64,000 nucleotides of DNA from Lysinibacillus fusiformis (GTDB lineage Bacteria; Bacillota; Bacilli; Bacillales_A; Planococcaceae). Positions 48,561-58,092 of the stretch are shown piece after piece (positions within the stretch are counted from its first letter, which is position 1; each line of letters opens with the position of its first letter). The notes beneath the pieces are model-generated. The model searched no databases, was not told the origin of the DNA, and worked only from the letters and a program-made list of their open reading frames with translations. The translations under genes and the position numbers were made by a program. The stretch spans positions 496,001-560,000 of the forward strand of contig NZ_CP041696.1 of NCBI RefSeq assembly GCF_007362955.1. Direction: 5' to 3'.

Positions 48561-49178
48561 CCTGTTCAAGACATATTTCTCAAAAGCAAAACGATATTTT
48601 CGATAATTCCATTCTTTAATTACTTGAAGCCATATAAATAGACAAAGAACAGCTAAAAAAATAGACTGCGGCAAGTAACTCATTGTCAGTATAAATAATA
48701 TCGTTACAATTGCAAGACAAAATGAGTAGTAATATTCAAATGCACGCACAGTCGGACAAAATAAGAATAAACATGCGATCAATATTCTTCCCCCATCTAG
48801 TGGGAGTATTGGGCATACATTAATAGCCAGTAACACAAGCTGTACCTCGATAAGCTTAGTAGCAAGTAGCTCGGGCATGAAAAAAGCAAGACCAATCCCT
48901 AATACCGTAGCGATTGGTCCTCCTAAAGCAATCCATAGTAGTGATGTTGCCTGCACAACCGCTGGATTATCAAATTCAATTTCCCCCCCGTAGGGTGTAA
49001 TCACACATGATTTTATCTTTACACCACAAATTTTTGCTGCCAATAAATGTCCTGCTTCATGCCAGAGTAACGAGGATAAAATAATAGCATAGTAAGCAAT
49101 TTGACCGCTAAAAATCATTATAAACACCAGAGGGATACATAAAATATGCAATTTAATCTTCATCGTTATTTGTTTCAA
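48552..49178 (-). CDS. spoIVFB: Sporulation intramembrane metalloprotease SpoIVFB, without CBS domain
   Basis: Site-2 protease that cuts pro-sigma-K in the outer forespore membrane. 208 residues with about six hydrophobic segments, the zinc motif HEAGH near residues 40-44 (SLLWHEAGHLLAAKI) and the third ligand motif NVCPILPLDGGRI near 120-132. It ends after KYRFAFEKYVLNRLT, where B. subtilis SpoIVFB continues with a CBS domain of about 70 residues. The stop overlaps the rplU -35. It overlaps spoIVFA by 26 bp. Confidence 0.92.
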   Translation of the reverse strand: MKQITMKIKLHILCIPLVFIMIFSGQIAYYAIILSSLLWHEAGHLLAAKICGVKIKSCVITPYGGEIEFDNPAVVQATSLLWIALGGPIATVLGIGLAFFMPELLATKLIEVQLVLLAINVCPILPLDGGRILIACLFLFCPTVRAFEYYYSFCLAIVTILFILTMSYLPQSIFLAVLCLFIWLQVIKEWNYRKYRFAFEKYVLNRLT

Positions 49179-49704
49179 GCCATTGCACTATTTGTTCTAA
49201 ATTATAGTGAGTATCACCTTTTTCAATCGATAAATACAGTTGTCCAGCCTGTTTCATGCCGATTAAATCATTTGCCTGCACTGTAGTATACGGCAATTGA
49301 GCTAGGCTATCGAGCATACCATAGGATACAGTTGTGCCATCCTCATAGCTAATGGTTATCGTTTTGCCAGTATATTTTGTATGGCCTGTAAAAACAACTA
49401 GCCCACTTTGCCCAGCATACACAGGAAGTCCAATATCATACTGCATCAAAAAACCTTCTTTAAAAACCTGTGCATTGGCGAAAGTTAATAGTTCAGTTTG
49501 TCCTACATCACTCGATACCATAATGGTTTCCTTTTCCTTATTTAACCAACTTTGCCCGAGCTCACTTAAATACGTAATATCTGCTGATGTCGTGACAAGC
49601 TTTCGTACAGGTGTTTCCAACACACCTTGATCTTCTAAACGAATAACGAGCATGATTGCTGCCACGAGTAATATCATGACAATCCATTTCCACTTTTTAA
49701 ACAA
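49153..49704 (-). CDS. spoIVFA: SpoIVFA-like regulator of SpoIVFB, short form
   Basis: Anchors and restrains SpoIVFB together with BofA. 183 residues: a membrane segment at about 7-22 directly at the N-terminus and an extracytoplasmic LytM/M23-like degenerate domain (about 85-183, GLPVYAGQSGLVVFTG, GTTVSYGMLDSL) lacking zinc ligands. B. subtilis SpoIVFA has about 70 more residues of cytoplasmic tail before the membrane segment. The name rests on synteny with minD and spoIVFB. Confidence 0.85.
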   Translation of the reverse strand: MFKKWKWIVMILLVAAIMLVIRLEDQGVLETPVRKLVTTSADITYLSELGQSWLNKEKETIMVSSDVGQTELLTFANAQVFKEGFLMQYDIGLPVYAGQSGLVVFTGHTKYTGKTITISYEDGTTVSYGMLDSLAQLPYTTVQANDLIGMKQAGQLYLSIEKGDTHYNLEQIVQWLETNNDED

Positions 49705-49889
49705 GCTCTCATCCTTTTTTCACACTATATGAGGTTGCATGTCCATTCATGCACAAGAAAATGTATATTCTCACCGATTCCCGTTCAGGCTTTCGTTACA
49801 GGAAAACTTGTCCTGGTGAAGCAATGACTGCTGAGGAACACATGCGCTAAAGAGTTCGTATGCAAATGACACCTCACGTTAGATCCTTA
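49705..49889. other. Intergenic region between minD and spoIVFA
   Basis: 185 bp without a gene. It has a small hairpin (CAGGA/TCCTG) and a stretch at about 49790-49870 that is less AT-rich than its surroundings and looks like non-coding relic sequence, but I recognise no element. Confidence 0.35.
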
Positions 49890-49930
49890 ACAAGAAAAAA
49901 ACCTTTCGCGCAATTGCACGAAAAGGTCTT
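49890..49930 (-). terminator. Terminator after minD
   Basis: GACCTTTTCGTGCAATTGCGCGAAAGGTTTTTTTC, stem with G-U pairs and seven T. Confidence 0.85.
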
Positions 49931-49932
49931 CA

Positions 49933-50730
49933 TTATCTTGAAAATAATGCTTTGAACTTTGAAAACATACCTCTATGCTCATTTTCAATGGCCATGAGTG
50001 GCACTGATTCTCCTAATATGCGTCGTGCAATATTACGATAACCTAAAGATGCTTTATTGGCAGGGTCCATCACTACAGGTTCCCCTTTATTTGACGACGA
50101 AATAACACCCTCACTATCGACGATAATACCTAATAAATCAATCGACAGATGCGTTGTAATTTCATTGACATCCAATGTATCACCGTTTTTCATCATATGC
50201 TGACGAATACGATTAATAATCAGTTTTGGTGCCGTGATGTCCTCTTGCTCGAGCAGTCCAATTATACGATCCGCATCACGCACAGCTGAAATTTCTGGTG
50301 TCGTTACTACAATTGCATGGTCTGCACCAGCTACAGCATTACGATAGCCTTGTTCGATACCAGCTGGACAGTCAATTAAAATATAATCATAGTCTCTTTT
50401 TAATTCCTCTATTAAGCTCTTCATCTGCTCAGGCGTGACAGCATTCTTATCTGTCGTTTGAGCAGCAGGTAGTAAAAATAGTTTGTCATCAACACGTTTA
50501 TCTTTAATTAAAGCTTGATGTATTTTACAACGACCTTCAATAACATCAACTAAATCATAAATAATACGATTTTCCAGACCAAGAATTACGTCTAAATTCC
50601 GTAATCCAATATCCGTATCAACCAAACATACTTTTTTACCTTGTAGAGCCAATGCAGTTCCAAGGTTAGCCGTAGACGTCGTTTTCCCGACCCCGCCTTT
50701 ACCTGAAGTTATGACGATCGCTTCTCCCAC
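49933..50730 (-). CDS. minD: Septum site-determining ATPase MinD
   Basis: Walker-type membrane ATPase that positions MinC. Deviant Walker A TSGKGGVGKTTSTANLG near residues 9-25, switch LVDTDIGLRNLDVILG, and the C-terminal amphipathic membrane-targeting helix MFSKFKALFSR. I use the GTG at 50730 (GGAGG 8 nt upstream), which starts MGEAIVITSGKGG exactly like B. subtilis MinD and gives 265 residues; the longer frame would overlap minC. Confidence 0.98.
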   Translation of the reverse strand: MGEAIVITSGKGGVGKTTSTANLGTALALQGKKVCLVDTDIGLRNLDVILGLENRIIYDLVDVIEGRCKIHQALIKDKRVDDKLFLLPAAQTTDKNAVTPEQMKSLIEELKRDYDYILIDCPAGIEQGYRNAVAGADHAIVVTTPEISAVRDADRIIGLLEQEDITAPKLIINRIRQHMMKNGDTLDVNEITTHLSIDLLGIIVDSEGVISSSNKGEPVVMDPANKASLGYRNIARRILGESVPLMAIENEHRGMFSKFKALFSR

Positions 50731-50731
50731 A

Positions 50732-51400
50732 CTAGCTTCCTCCCTTAGACACATTTAACAATGGTCGAATATTTTTTAACGCATGAATTTGATCGTACGT
50801 AATACGCCCATCATAGCCGATAAATGCACAAGCCATCTCTGATTGATTGATAGCTTTTACATGCTCATCTGACATTGCCTCAACCTGATCGGCAATCATT
50901 ATATGTGTGGCTTCTAAACGAGAGGCAGCAATTATTGCTTCCTTATTACCATGTACACCAGCATGCACAATTCCCTTTAGTCTGCCTAGGACATACACAT
51001 TGCCACCAGCTTCTACGCGTCCATTTGGGTTAACATTCCCAACAATAACAATGTCCCCCGAAGAACGGAGAATTTGCCCCGATCTGACCACACCTACATA
51101 TGTATCTTGTTGACTTTCTACCATTTTCTGGTTGCTCTCGTGGACAGTCAGTACATCACTCTGCACTTTAGATACGATTAGTTGTTCTGTTTCCTGGACA
51201 ATTTTCACTAGCTCTTTTATTTGCTCATCAGAACAGTATCGATTACCTAAATGTAATTGTACATCTACTTTACCATCGATACCGCCTTCTGAAACTTTTC
51301 TCTTTAACTCTTCTACTAATTCGGCATAAGCACACTGATCGTCTAAACGGAGAACAAAACCATCCTTTGTCCCCTTCATATTAACTAATTGTTTTTTCAT
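50732..51400 (-). CDS. minC: Septum site-determining protein MinC
   Basis: FtsZ-ring inhibitor. 222 residues: N-terminal MinC_N domain (to about 100) and a C-terminal right-handed beta-helix domain with GQILRSSGDIVIVGNVNPNG and AGGNVYVLGRLKGI. Ends one base before the minD start. Confidence 0.97.
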   Translation of the reverse strand: MKKQLVNMKGTKDGFVLRLDDQCAYAELVEELKRKVSEGGIDGKVDVQLHLGNRYCSDEQIKELVKIVQETEQLIVSKVQSDVLTVHESNQKMVESQQDTYVGVVRSGQILRSSGDIVIVGNVNPNGRVEAGGNVYVLGRLKGIVHAGVHGNKEAIIAASRLEATHIMIADQVEAMSDEHVKAINQSEMACAFIGYDGRITYDQIHALKNIRPLLNVSKGGS

Positions 51401-51427
51401 GAATGCCTCACCTCACGTTGCTCTTTA

Positions 51428-51952
51428 TTAAGAAACTTCACGTGCTCTCTGTAAGACACGCGCATTAATTAAATATTTGAAGGCCCAGCCAAGAATCATT
51501 AAAAATAAAGTATTTGCAATGATTGTTGGTAGTAGTCGTGAACGTAAGAAATCCGTTAATGGTATCGTTGTAAAATCTATTAAATAGAAGAATTGATAAA
51601 GTACAAATTCTAAAATTGCTACTAAAACAACTGAAATCGTCGTTGTCACAACTAAGTGCTGATGAATAATTTTCACAATAGATCCAGCTAAAAAACATAT
51701 CAGTGGATAGAGCACAGAATATAATCCAATAATATCAATGTAAAAGACATCATACAAGACACCAAAAAAAAGTCCATACATTACCGCTCTTTGACGGCTG
51801 TAATAGATGGATATAAATATTAAATATAAGATTAAAAATCGAGGCACTAGATAAAAAATTTGCCCTTTCACTTCAATTGGTGAAAACATAGCAAACTCTG
51901 GTTCTAGTAAAAATAACAAAACCGCCACAGAGGGGATGAGAAATCGAACCAT
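51428..51952 (-). CDS. mreD: Rod shape-determining protein MreD
   Basis: 174-residue integral membrane protein with about five hydrophobic segments, part of the elongasome with MreBC. Recognised by RFLIPSVAVLLFLLEPE, a GLFFGVLYDVFYIDIIGLYS segment and its position after mreC (start and stop overlap by one base). Confidence 0.93.
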   Translation of the reverse strand: MVRFLIPSVAVLLFLLEPEFAMFSPIEVKGQIFYLVPRFLILYLIFISIYYSRQRAVMYGLFFGVLYDVFYIDIIGLYSVLYPLICFLAGSIVKIIHQHLVVTTTISVVLVAILEFVLYQFFYLIDFTTIPLTDFLRSRLLPTIIANTLFLMILGWAFKYLINARVLQRAREVS

Positions 51953-52866
51953 TATTCAACCTCCTCTTCACTCGCCTCTTGCGGATTCGATAAATCCTCA
52001 TTCGTTGACTTGCCATCAGAACCGTCAATCACTGTAGATGTACGTTTCGCAATGACAACATGTTCTAAAATCGAAAAATCAGCAGATGGTTTTACATAGG
52101 CCATTTTCGTTAAGCCAAAATCATCCGTACTTACTTCAGTAATTTCTCCGATTGGCACTCCTTTTGGGAAAATACCGCCCAACCCTGATGAAACTACCTG
52201 CTCGCCTTCTTTAACCGTTAAACTAGAATCGATTCGCTTCATAATGAGTTCATTACGCACTTCATCAAAGCCCTCGATTAAACCGTATGCTTCTTTTTCT
52301 CCTAAAACCATCGCAGAAACACGATAATTTGGATTATTTGTATATAAAAGTTCTACCTCAGAAGTGAAAGGGGTCACTAACGTAATTTTACCGACTAACC
52401 CTTTCGCTGTCATAACTGCCATATTTTTTTCCACACCGTGAGAGGAACCTTTATTTAAAATAATTTTCTCTTCCCACTGATCAGGATTTCTAGCAATAAC
52501 CGTTGCTTGAATAGGATTAAATTCTTTTAAGCTCTCTTTTTTATCGAGGAGCTCATTAAGTTTATCATTATCTTTTTTCAAAGCCAATGCCTCGGTTTGT
52601 ACAGCTGCAAATTCTTCTAAGCGTGCTTTTAAACGTTTATTTTCTTCGTACGTGTTTAAGAGGGAGTCTATATCATTAAAAATACCCGTAATATAATTCG
52701 CCGGCTTCGCAACAATGGATTGTGCGACGCCGACTGTATCTTTAATGATTTGCTCTGGTAAAGTTGCATTCGTTCGATCACGTAATGAGAAGCTAATCAA
52801 TGCCACAAGAAAAACCATGCCCACGAGCAGCAATATTAATTTCTTATTGAAAAAAAAATGTGGCAT
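51952..52866 (-). CDS. mreC: Rod shape-determining protein MreC
   Basis: 304 residues: one membrane segment (about 10-28), a coiled coil (about 65-110, rich in Leu/Lys/Glu) and the beta-barrel MreC domain with VIARNPDQWEEKIILNKGS, GLVGKITLV and VVSSGLGGIFPKGVPIG. The acidic C-terminal tail after about 280 (NEDLSNPQEASEEEVE) is variable in the family. Confidence 0.97.
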   Translation of the reverse strand: MPHFFFNKKLILLLVGMVFLVALISFSLRDRTNATLPEQIIKDTVGVAQSIVAKPANYITGIFNDIDSLLNTYEENKRLKARLEEFAAVQTEALALKKDNDKLNELLDKKESLKEFNPIQATVIARNPDQWEEKIILNKGSSHGVEKNMAVMTAKGLVGKITLVTPFTSEVELLYTNNPNYRVSAMVLGEKEAYGLIEGFDEVRNELIMKRIDSSLTVKEGEQVVSSGLGGIFPKGVPIGEITEVSTDDFGLTKMAYVKPSADFSILEHVVIAKRTSTVIDGSDGKSTNEDLSNPQEASEEEVE

Positions 52867-52879
52867 TGCCTAAACCTCC

Positions 52880-53899
52880 TTAACCTTTTACCTGTTGTCG
52901 ACGAATCAAATCAATATTATCTAAAGCCTTACCTGTACCAATAGCAACACAATCTAATGGATCTTCTGCGATAAATACAGGCATATTCGTTTCACGACTA
53001 ATGACTTTATCTAAGTTAGTTAAAAGTGCTCCACCACCTGTTAACACAATACCGCGTTCCATCACGTCTGCAGATAATTCAGGTGGGGTTTGTTCTAGTG
53101 TTTTTCGGACACCATCAATAATAGATGATACCGCTTCACGTAATGATTCAGAAATTTCCTGAGATGATATCTCAATCGTTTTTGGTAATCCTGTTAATAG
53201 GTCACGACCTCTAATCTCCATTTTCTCTTCAGGACCCTCAGCAAATGCCGTACCAATCTCGATTTTTACAGCCTCTGCTGTACGTTCCCCAATCGTTAAG
53301 TTATATGTTTTACGGATGTATGAAATGATTGCTTGATCCATAGCATCCCCACCAACACGTACAGACTCACTTGTGACAATGCCACCTAACGAAATAACAG
53401 CTACTTCTGTTGTACCACCACCGATATCAACTACCATAGAACCCGTTGGATCCCATACAGGTAAATTTGCACCAATAGCTGCCGCAAAAGGTTCTTCAAT
53501 CGTGAAAGCTTCTTTTGCTCCAGCTTGACGAGAAGCATCGATAACCGCACGTTGTTCCACAGATGTAATACCGTAAGGCACGCAGATCATTATATTTGGT
53601 TTTTTCCAATTTCCACCAGAATTTTTAGATGCCTCTTTTAAATAGTATTCAATCATCGCTGTTGTAATATCAAAATCAGCAATAACGCCATCTTTCATCG
53701 GACGAATCGCTACAATTGAGCCTGGTGTACGTCCTATCATATTTTTCGCATCATTACCAACTGCGACGATATCGCCAGTTTTCGTATTTTTTGCTACGAC
53801 TGAAGGTTCGCGTAGAACGATTCCCTTCCCTTTAATAAAAACTAATGTATTCGCTGTGCCGAGGTCGATTCCGACATCTTTACTACCTAATCCAAACAA
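52880..53899 (-). CDS. mreB: Actin-like cell shape protein MreB
   Basis: 339 residues from the TTG at 53899 (GGGAG upstream), giving [19 protein letters not shown] as in Bacillus MreB; an upstream ATG at 53995 adds 32 residues without similarity. Actin-fold motifs: phosphate 1 DLGTANT, phosphate 2 [14 protein letters not shown], and the adenosine motif [11 protein letters not shown]. First gene of mreBCD-minCD. Confidence 0.98.
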   Translation of the reverse strand: MFGLGSKDVGIDLGTANTLVFIKGKGIVLREPSVVAKNTKTGDIVAVGNDAKNMIGRTPGSIVAIRPMKDGVIADFDITTAMIEYYLKEASKNSGGNWKKPNIMICVPYGITSVEQRAVIDASRQAGAKEAFTIEEPFAAAIGANLPVWDPTGSMVVDIGGGTTEVAVISLGGIVTSESVRVGGDAMDQAIISYIRKTYNLTIGERTAEAVKIEIGTAFAEGPEEKMEIRGRDLLTGLPKTIEISSQEISESLREAVSSIIDGVRKTLEQTPPELSADVMERGIVLTGGGALLTNLDKVISRETNMPVFIAEDPLDCVAIGTGKALDNIDLIRRQQVKG

Positions 53900-54300
53900 A
53901 TTGTGTACTCCCTTTCTATTTAAGCCATACTTTCGTTGACATAAAATCATACCGCTCATTATAACGGAAAAACGCAAGAATTTATAGTGCCACATCGCTC
54001 ATCTTGCGGAAAATATACTATTTTCATCCCTCTTAAACTTAAAATAGTACGTATTGATTAGCATATAATTTTTATTCATCTAAGACAACGTCTAATAGGC
54101 TACCAATTTTTGTGAATCATAGAGTTATTTCTACCAACTACATTAACGTTATTCGACAAAAAAGGTTCGCTTTTATATTCATTACATTAAACTTAAATTG
54201 CATCAAGATAATTTAACTTCCCACATAGTCTGTAGCTAATCGCTCAGGTTAGCATTAAAACATTGTTTGAGTTTAATTATATCCCATTTGTCAATAACCT
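53900..54300. other. mreB upstream region with candidate promoter
   Basis: About 400 bp without a gene, AT-rich. On the minus strand a perfect -10 TATAAT lies at 54276-54281 with only a weak -35 (TTTGAG) 17 bp before it, just past the radC terminator; this may start the mreBCD-minCD transcript with a roughly 370-nt leader. No riboswitch-like pattern recognised. Confidence 0.4.
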
Positions 54301-54334
54301 CAAAAAACTCTGCAAATTGCTTGCAGAGCTAAAA
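54301..54334 (-). terminator. Terminator after radC
   Basis: CTCTGCAA-GCAA-TTTGCAGAG with six T; begins at the radC stop. Confidence 0.85.
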
Positions 54335-55036
54335 ATAGCCTTTTTCTTTTAAACTAATATATTGATGATCACCGATGATGACATGATCAATCAAATCAAT
54401 GCCAATAATATAGCCCGCTTCCTGAATCCGCTTTGTTACCTCAATATCTTCTGGACTCGGTGTTGGCACGCCACTTGGGTGGTTGTGTGCACAAATAATG
54501 GAAGCGGCAGAACGTTTTACTGCTTCGCGAAAAATTTCTCTCGGATGGACGATGCTAGCATTTAAGCTACCTATAAAAATTGTCTGTTTATGAATAATTT
54601 GATTTTTCACATTTAGAAAGAGCACAACGAAATTTTCTTGGTTAAGGGAAGTCATATCAGGCATTAAGTACGCAGCAGCATCTTGCGGGGATCGAATCGT
54701 ATATTTTTCATCATTCTGCTTCTGAGCTAAGCGCCGCCCTAGTTCAATCGCAGCTAATAACTGAATTGCCTTCACCTCTCCAATTCCTTTAATAGCCACC
54801 ATTTCCTCAATCGTAGCATGCTTCAAATGATGTAAATGCTCGAAAGCACCTAATACACGATTTGCAAGGACAAGAACCGACTCTTCTTTAGTTCCTGTCC
54901 TTAGTAAAATAGCCAGTAACTCTTGATTCGATAAACTCTTGGCTCCTTGTCTTAAAAGTCTCTCACGAGGTCGATCCGCTATATGAACGTCTCGTATCAT
55001 CATGCTTGGTAATACATCTGTTGGCAAAAGCCTCAC
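54329..55036 (-). CDS. radC: RadC/UPF0758-family JAB-domain protein
   Basis: 235 residues: N-terminal HhH-like part (RERLLRQGAKSLSNQELLAILL, MVAIKGIGEVKAIQLLA) and a C-terminal JAMM/MPN domain with CAHNHPSGVPTPSPEDIE, the HxH...S...D metal motif. Often called a repair protein, but the function is not settled. Overlaps maf by 4 nt. Confidence 0.96.
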   Translation of the reverse strand: MRLLPTDVLPSMMIRDVHIADRPRERLLRQGAKSLSNQELLAILLRTGTKEESVLVLANRVLGAFEHLHHLKHATIEEMVAIKGIGEVKAIQLLAAIELGRRLAQKQNDEKYTIRSPQDAAAYLMPDMTSLNQENFVVLFLNVKNQIIHKQTIFIGSLNASIVHPREIFREAVKRSAASIICAHNHPSGVPTPSPEDIEVTKRIQEAGYIIGIDLIDHVIIGDHQYISLKEKGYF

Positions 55037-55626
55037 TCCTTCGCAAATTGGATAATATGAAGTGCTACCAATTGCGTAAACAACGCTGCAAGTGGTAAGC
55101 CTACAACATTGTTATAATCACCTTCAATTTTCTTAACTAAAAGGGTACCAGCAGTTTGTATGCCATAACCGCCTGCTTTATCAAAAGGATCACCCGAGGC
55201 TACATATGCTTCGATAAGCTCCTGCGATAATTCATTAAAGATAACAGTTGTTTCTTCTACAAATGTTGTTTCTTGTCCATTAGCTTCGATAATAGCAACT
55301 GCAGTCATAACCGCATGACGCGCACCTGATAATCGTGTTAAGTGAGCAATTGCTTCCTCATGAGATTTTGGTTTATGCAATAGTTCATTATCAAAAACCA
55401 CGATAGTATCTGCACCAATAACCGTTGCATTCGACACTTTTTGTGCTACATCTCGTGTTTTTAAAAGTGCTACACCTTTTACATAATCTTGCATAGTTGC
55501 TGCTTGAACGCTTGTCTCTTCTACCTCACTCGTAACAATATCGAAGGGAAACGCGAGCATGGCAAGCAATTCCTTTCGGCGTGGTGAAGCGGAAGCTAGT
55601 ACTAACTTATGATTTGTTGTAAACAT
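55033..55626 (-). CDS. maf: Maf-family nucleotide pyrophosphatase
   Basis: Hydrolyses non-canonical or dTTP/UTP-type nucleoside triphosphates; linked to septum inhibition when overproduced in Bacillus. 197 residues from the ATG at 55626; signatures LVLASASPRRKELL (P-loop-like start), VIGADTIVVFD with catalytic Asp, and DPFDKAGGYGIQ. The frame extends to 55656, but that start contains the AGGAGG site itself. Confidence 0.96.
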   Translation of the reverse strand: MFTTNHKLVLASASPRRKELLAMLAFPFDIVTSEVEETSVQAATMQDYVKGVALLKTRDVAQKVSNATVIGADTIVVFDNELLHKPKSHEEAIAHLTRLSGARHAVMTAVAIIEANGQETTFVEETTVIFNELSQELIEAYVASGDPFDKAGGYGIQTAGTLLVKKIEGDYNNVVGLPLAALFTQLVALHIIQFAKE

Positions 55627-55724
55627 TATCTCACCATTCCTCCTTATGCTTATCATAACGGAGAATTAGGTATTTGAAAATTTTCAAAAAATCAAGATAA
55701 CGCCTATTTCACTATATTTCATAC

Positions 55725-56357
55725 TTAAAATCTTATTTGGAGACAAGCATTATTCTTCTGGTAATGCGCAAATAAATGTAAACGAATGATGTTTATATCG
55801 TTGGAAATAGAGGAAACTGCTGCACCTACAGTTTGCCAGTCAGGAGGCAGCGTTGAATCTTTTGCGTTGTCTTTAAAATTTAATTTTGTAGCTTTTTTAT
55901 CAGCAAAGACAACAGGAAGTTCTGCAATCGTTGCCTCTTTACAGCTATCACTAGTGACACTAAACACTTTTTTAAATGTTGCAGGAGCTTCTAAGAAAAC
56001 GAGTTGACTTTCCTCTATCGCAATACTTGTCCAAATATAATATTTTCCATCCACCCCTACAATGGCGCTTTCTTTTAATGTTGGATACTCGGCTAAAAAT
56101 GCACTTGCACTTTCATAATTAGAAAATACCCCTGCTTGACTTGCATAAAACATAGACGCGTTTGCGGTACCACCTGTTGTCGGAATAGTCTCTTTCTCCG
56201 TATCTTTACTCGCTACTTCACTATCCTGTTTCAAAGAAAACTGAGTACTCACTTGCAGTATTCCTAAAAATATGGCAACACCAAATAGTCCTACAATACC
56301 CCCAATTAGCATTGCACGAAATACTTGTTTTTTTATCACCTGACCAACAATTTTCAT
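55725..56357 (-). CDS. spoIIB: SpoIIB-like sporulation protein (SPOR-type)
   Basis: 210 residues: a membrane segment at about 13-36 after a short basic N-terminus, a polar linker, and a domain (about 70-140) beginning FYASQAGVFSNYESASAFLAE, which has the aromatic/Gly pattern of SPOR peptidoglycan-binding repeats. It lies between maf and folC, where B. subtilis has spoIIB, so the name rests on that and on the layout; it is much shorter than the 332-residue B. subtilis protein. Confidence 0.75.
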   Translation of the reverse strand: MKIVGQVIKKQVFRAMLIGGIVGLFGVAIFLGILQVSTQFSLKQDSEVASKDTEKETIPTTGGTANASMFYASQAGVFSNYESASAFLAEYPTLKESAIVGVDGKYYIWTSIAIEESQLVFLEAPATFKKVFSVTSDSCKEATIAELPVVFADKKATKLNFKDNAKDSTLPPDWQTVGAAVSSISNDINIIRLHLFAHYQKNNACLQIRF

Positions 56358-56835
56358 ACGTCCTTCACCTCTTCCTTTAACGTATCAAAATAAACACAAA
56401 AAAAGACAAGTCTATTGTCGTCTATGATTTCATATTAGTATATGTTTAAAAATATGTAAAAATGCTAATTTACTGCATTTCACTTACTAGTATTTTTGGG
56501 GTTTAACATATAAATAATTTACTTCGATTATCTTCAACTAAATAAGCGTATTCACATTTTGAATACGCTTCAGATTGTAAACAAGCTCAAAAAATTGAGG
56601 TAGTTTACAGTTTTATTCTTTTAAATTAGAAGTATCTATATGAACCCGCTGATCTCCGCTACAGCGGACGCTTTTCGCGGGCATGGCTTCAGTCAAAAAA
56701 TAGGAATCGAAAAATCTTCCATACAATCTTAATAATAAACTATTTCACAAACCTCTCTCGAAAATTGTATTTTCCCACCGTACTAAGATAGCTACATAGT
56801 AAACTAAAAATTAAGAAGGTGCGAAACAACTCTAA
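56358..56835. other. Intergenic region with hairpin and repeat relic
   Basis: 478 bp without a gene. It contains a perfect 10-bp hairpin AAGCGTATTC-ACATTTT-GAATACGCTT (56544-56570), and at about 56645-56695 a GC-rich stretch (GCTGATCTCCGCTACAGCGG, then CGCTTTTCGCGGGCATGGC) unlike its AT-rich surroundings, resembling a dispersed Bacillales repeat I have seen in other genomes. Confidence 0.5.
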
Positions 56836-58092
56836 TTAGTAATTTCCAATTAACCGGTTACGCACTTCTGTTAATAAGTACAAAGAACCCGACACAACCG
56901 TCCTGCATTTATTTTCCGATTGTTTTTGTAAAAAATGACTATAATCACTTAATACTTCTTTATGCGTGGCATTTGATAGTCCTAACATATCTTTTGCTGA
57001 CATCGCACGCGGATTATCAAAATCAACAAAATAAAAGGTATCACTTACTTGTTCTAACTGATTGAGTACTTTTTTCACATCTTTATCTGCAAGTATGCCA
57101 ATAACAAAAGTAATCTTCTCGCCTGGGAATTCCTGCCGTATTGTTGCTATCAATTTTTCCGCACTAGCCGGATTATGTGCACCGTCTACTATAATATAGG
57201 GCAAAATTTCTTCAAAGCGACCTAATATTTCCGCCTTATTTATACCATTTTGAATACCTTGAATACTTACTGGCACATTTAATGTTGTTGCCACTTCAAA
57301 AAACGCAGTAATGGCTAATGCCATATTATTTGCTTGATGCGGCCCCTTCATTTTTCGTAACAGATTTGTTATACGTAAGCCATTTTCATCATTCGTATAA
57401 CACTCACCATTCTTCGTATGCTCTATATAAAATTGATCGTCTAGTTCTAGAACTGTAGATTGTTTCATATGTGCTTCTTTATAGATAACTGCCTTCGCTT
57501 CAGGTGGTAAATCGCCAATAATAACAGGTCGATGCTGTTTAATAATACCTGCTTTATGATGTGCAATACTTTCAATCGTATTACCTAAATATCTCATGTG
57601 TTCTAACGCAATGCTCGGAATAATAGAAACAATTGGTGTCACTACATTCGTACTATCCAGTAAACCACCCATACCTGCTTCAATTATTGCCACATCAACA
57701 CGACTATTAACAAAATGTAAAAATGCTGCAACCGTTAAGAGCTCAAAATCCGTTAGCTTGCCGCTAAGGCCAGCTAATTGCATTTGTTTAAACACTTGAT
57801 CCATCTCTTCGCCTGAAATAGGTTGATTTTCTACTTGAATTTGGTCATGTACATCTAAAATGCAAGGAGACATAAATTTCCCCACACGTAAACCATGCTC
57901 ATTTAGCATTGATTCGATAAAAGTAAGTGTTGAACCTTTACCATTTGTCCCAGCTAGATGCACAACTTGCAGACTTTTCTCTGGACTACCTACAATCGCC
58001 AATGCTTCTTCAATCGCAGCAAGACCTGGTTTGATGAAATCATCGCTTTTTACAGCCCACTTTTCCTTATATCTACCAAATTTCGGAATCAT
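56836..58092 (-). CDS. Second FolC paralogue (Mur-ligase family, divergent)
   Basis: 418 residues from the ATG at 58092, which overlaps the upstream folC stop by ATGA and has an AGGAGGA site. P-loop HLAGTNGKGST is intact, and HNPAS and KAGIIK are kept, but GGLLDSTNVV replaces the usual GGRLDATNVV and SIALEHMRYLG replaces the SIxxDH/EHxxxLG loop form. Likely a folylpolyglutamate synthase with changed specificity or activity. Confidence 0.88.
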   Translation of the reverse strand: MIPKFGRYKEKWAVKSDDFIKPGLAAIEEALAIVGSPEKSLQVVHLAGTNGKGSTLTFIESMLNEHGLRVGKFMSPCILDVHDQIQVENQPISGEEMDQVFKQMQLAGLSGKLTDFELLTVAAFLHFVNSRVDVAIIEAGMGGLLDSTNVVTPIVSIIPSIALEHMRYLGNTIESIAHHKAGIIKQHRPVIIGDLPPEAKAVIYKEAHMKQSTVLELDDQFYIEHTKNGECYTNDENGLRITNLLRKMKGPHQANNMALAITAFFEVATTLNVPVSIQGIQNGINKAEILGRFEEILPYIIVDGAHNPASAEKLIATIRQEFPGEKITFVIGILADKDVKKVLNQLEQVSDTFYFVDFDNPRAMSAKDMLGLSNATHKEVLSDYSHFLQKQSENKCRTVVSGSLYLLTEVRNRLIGNY

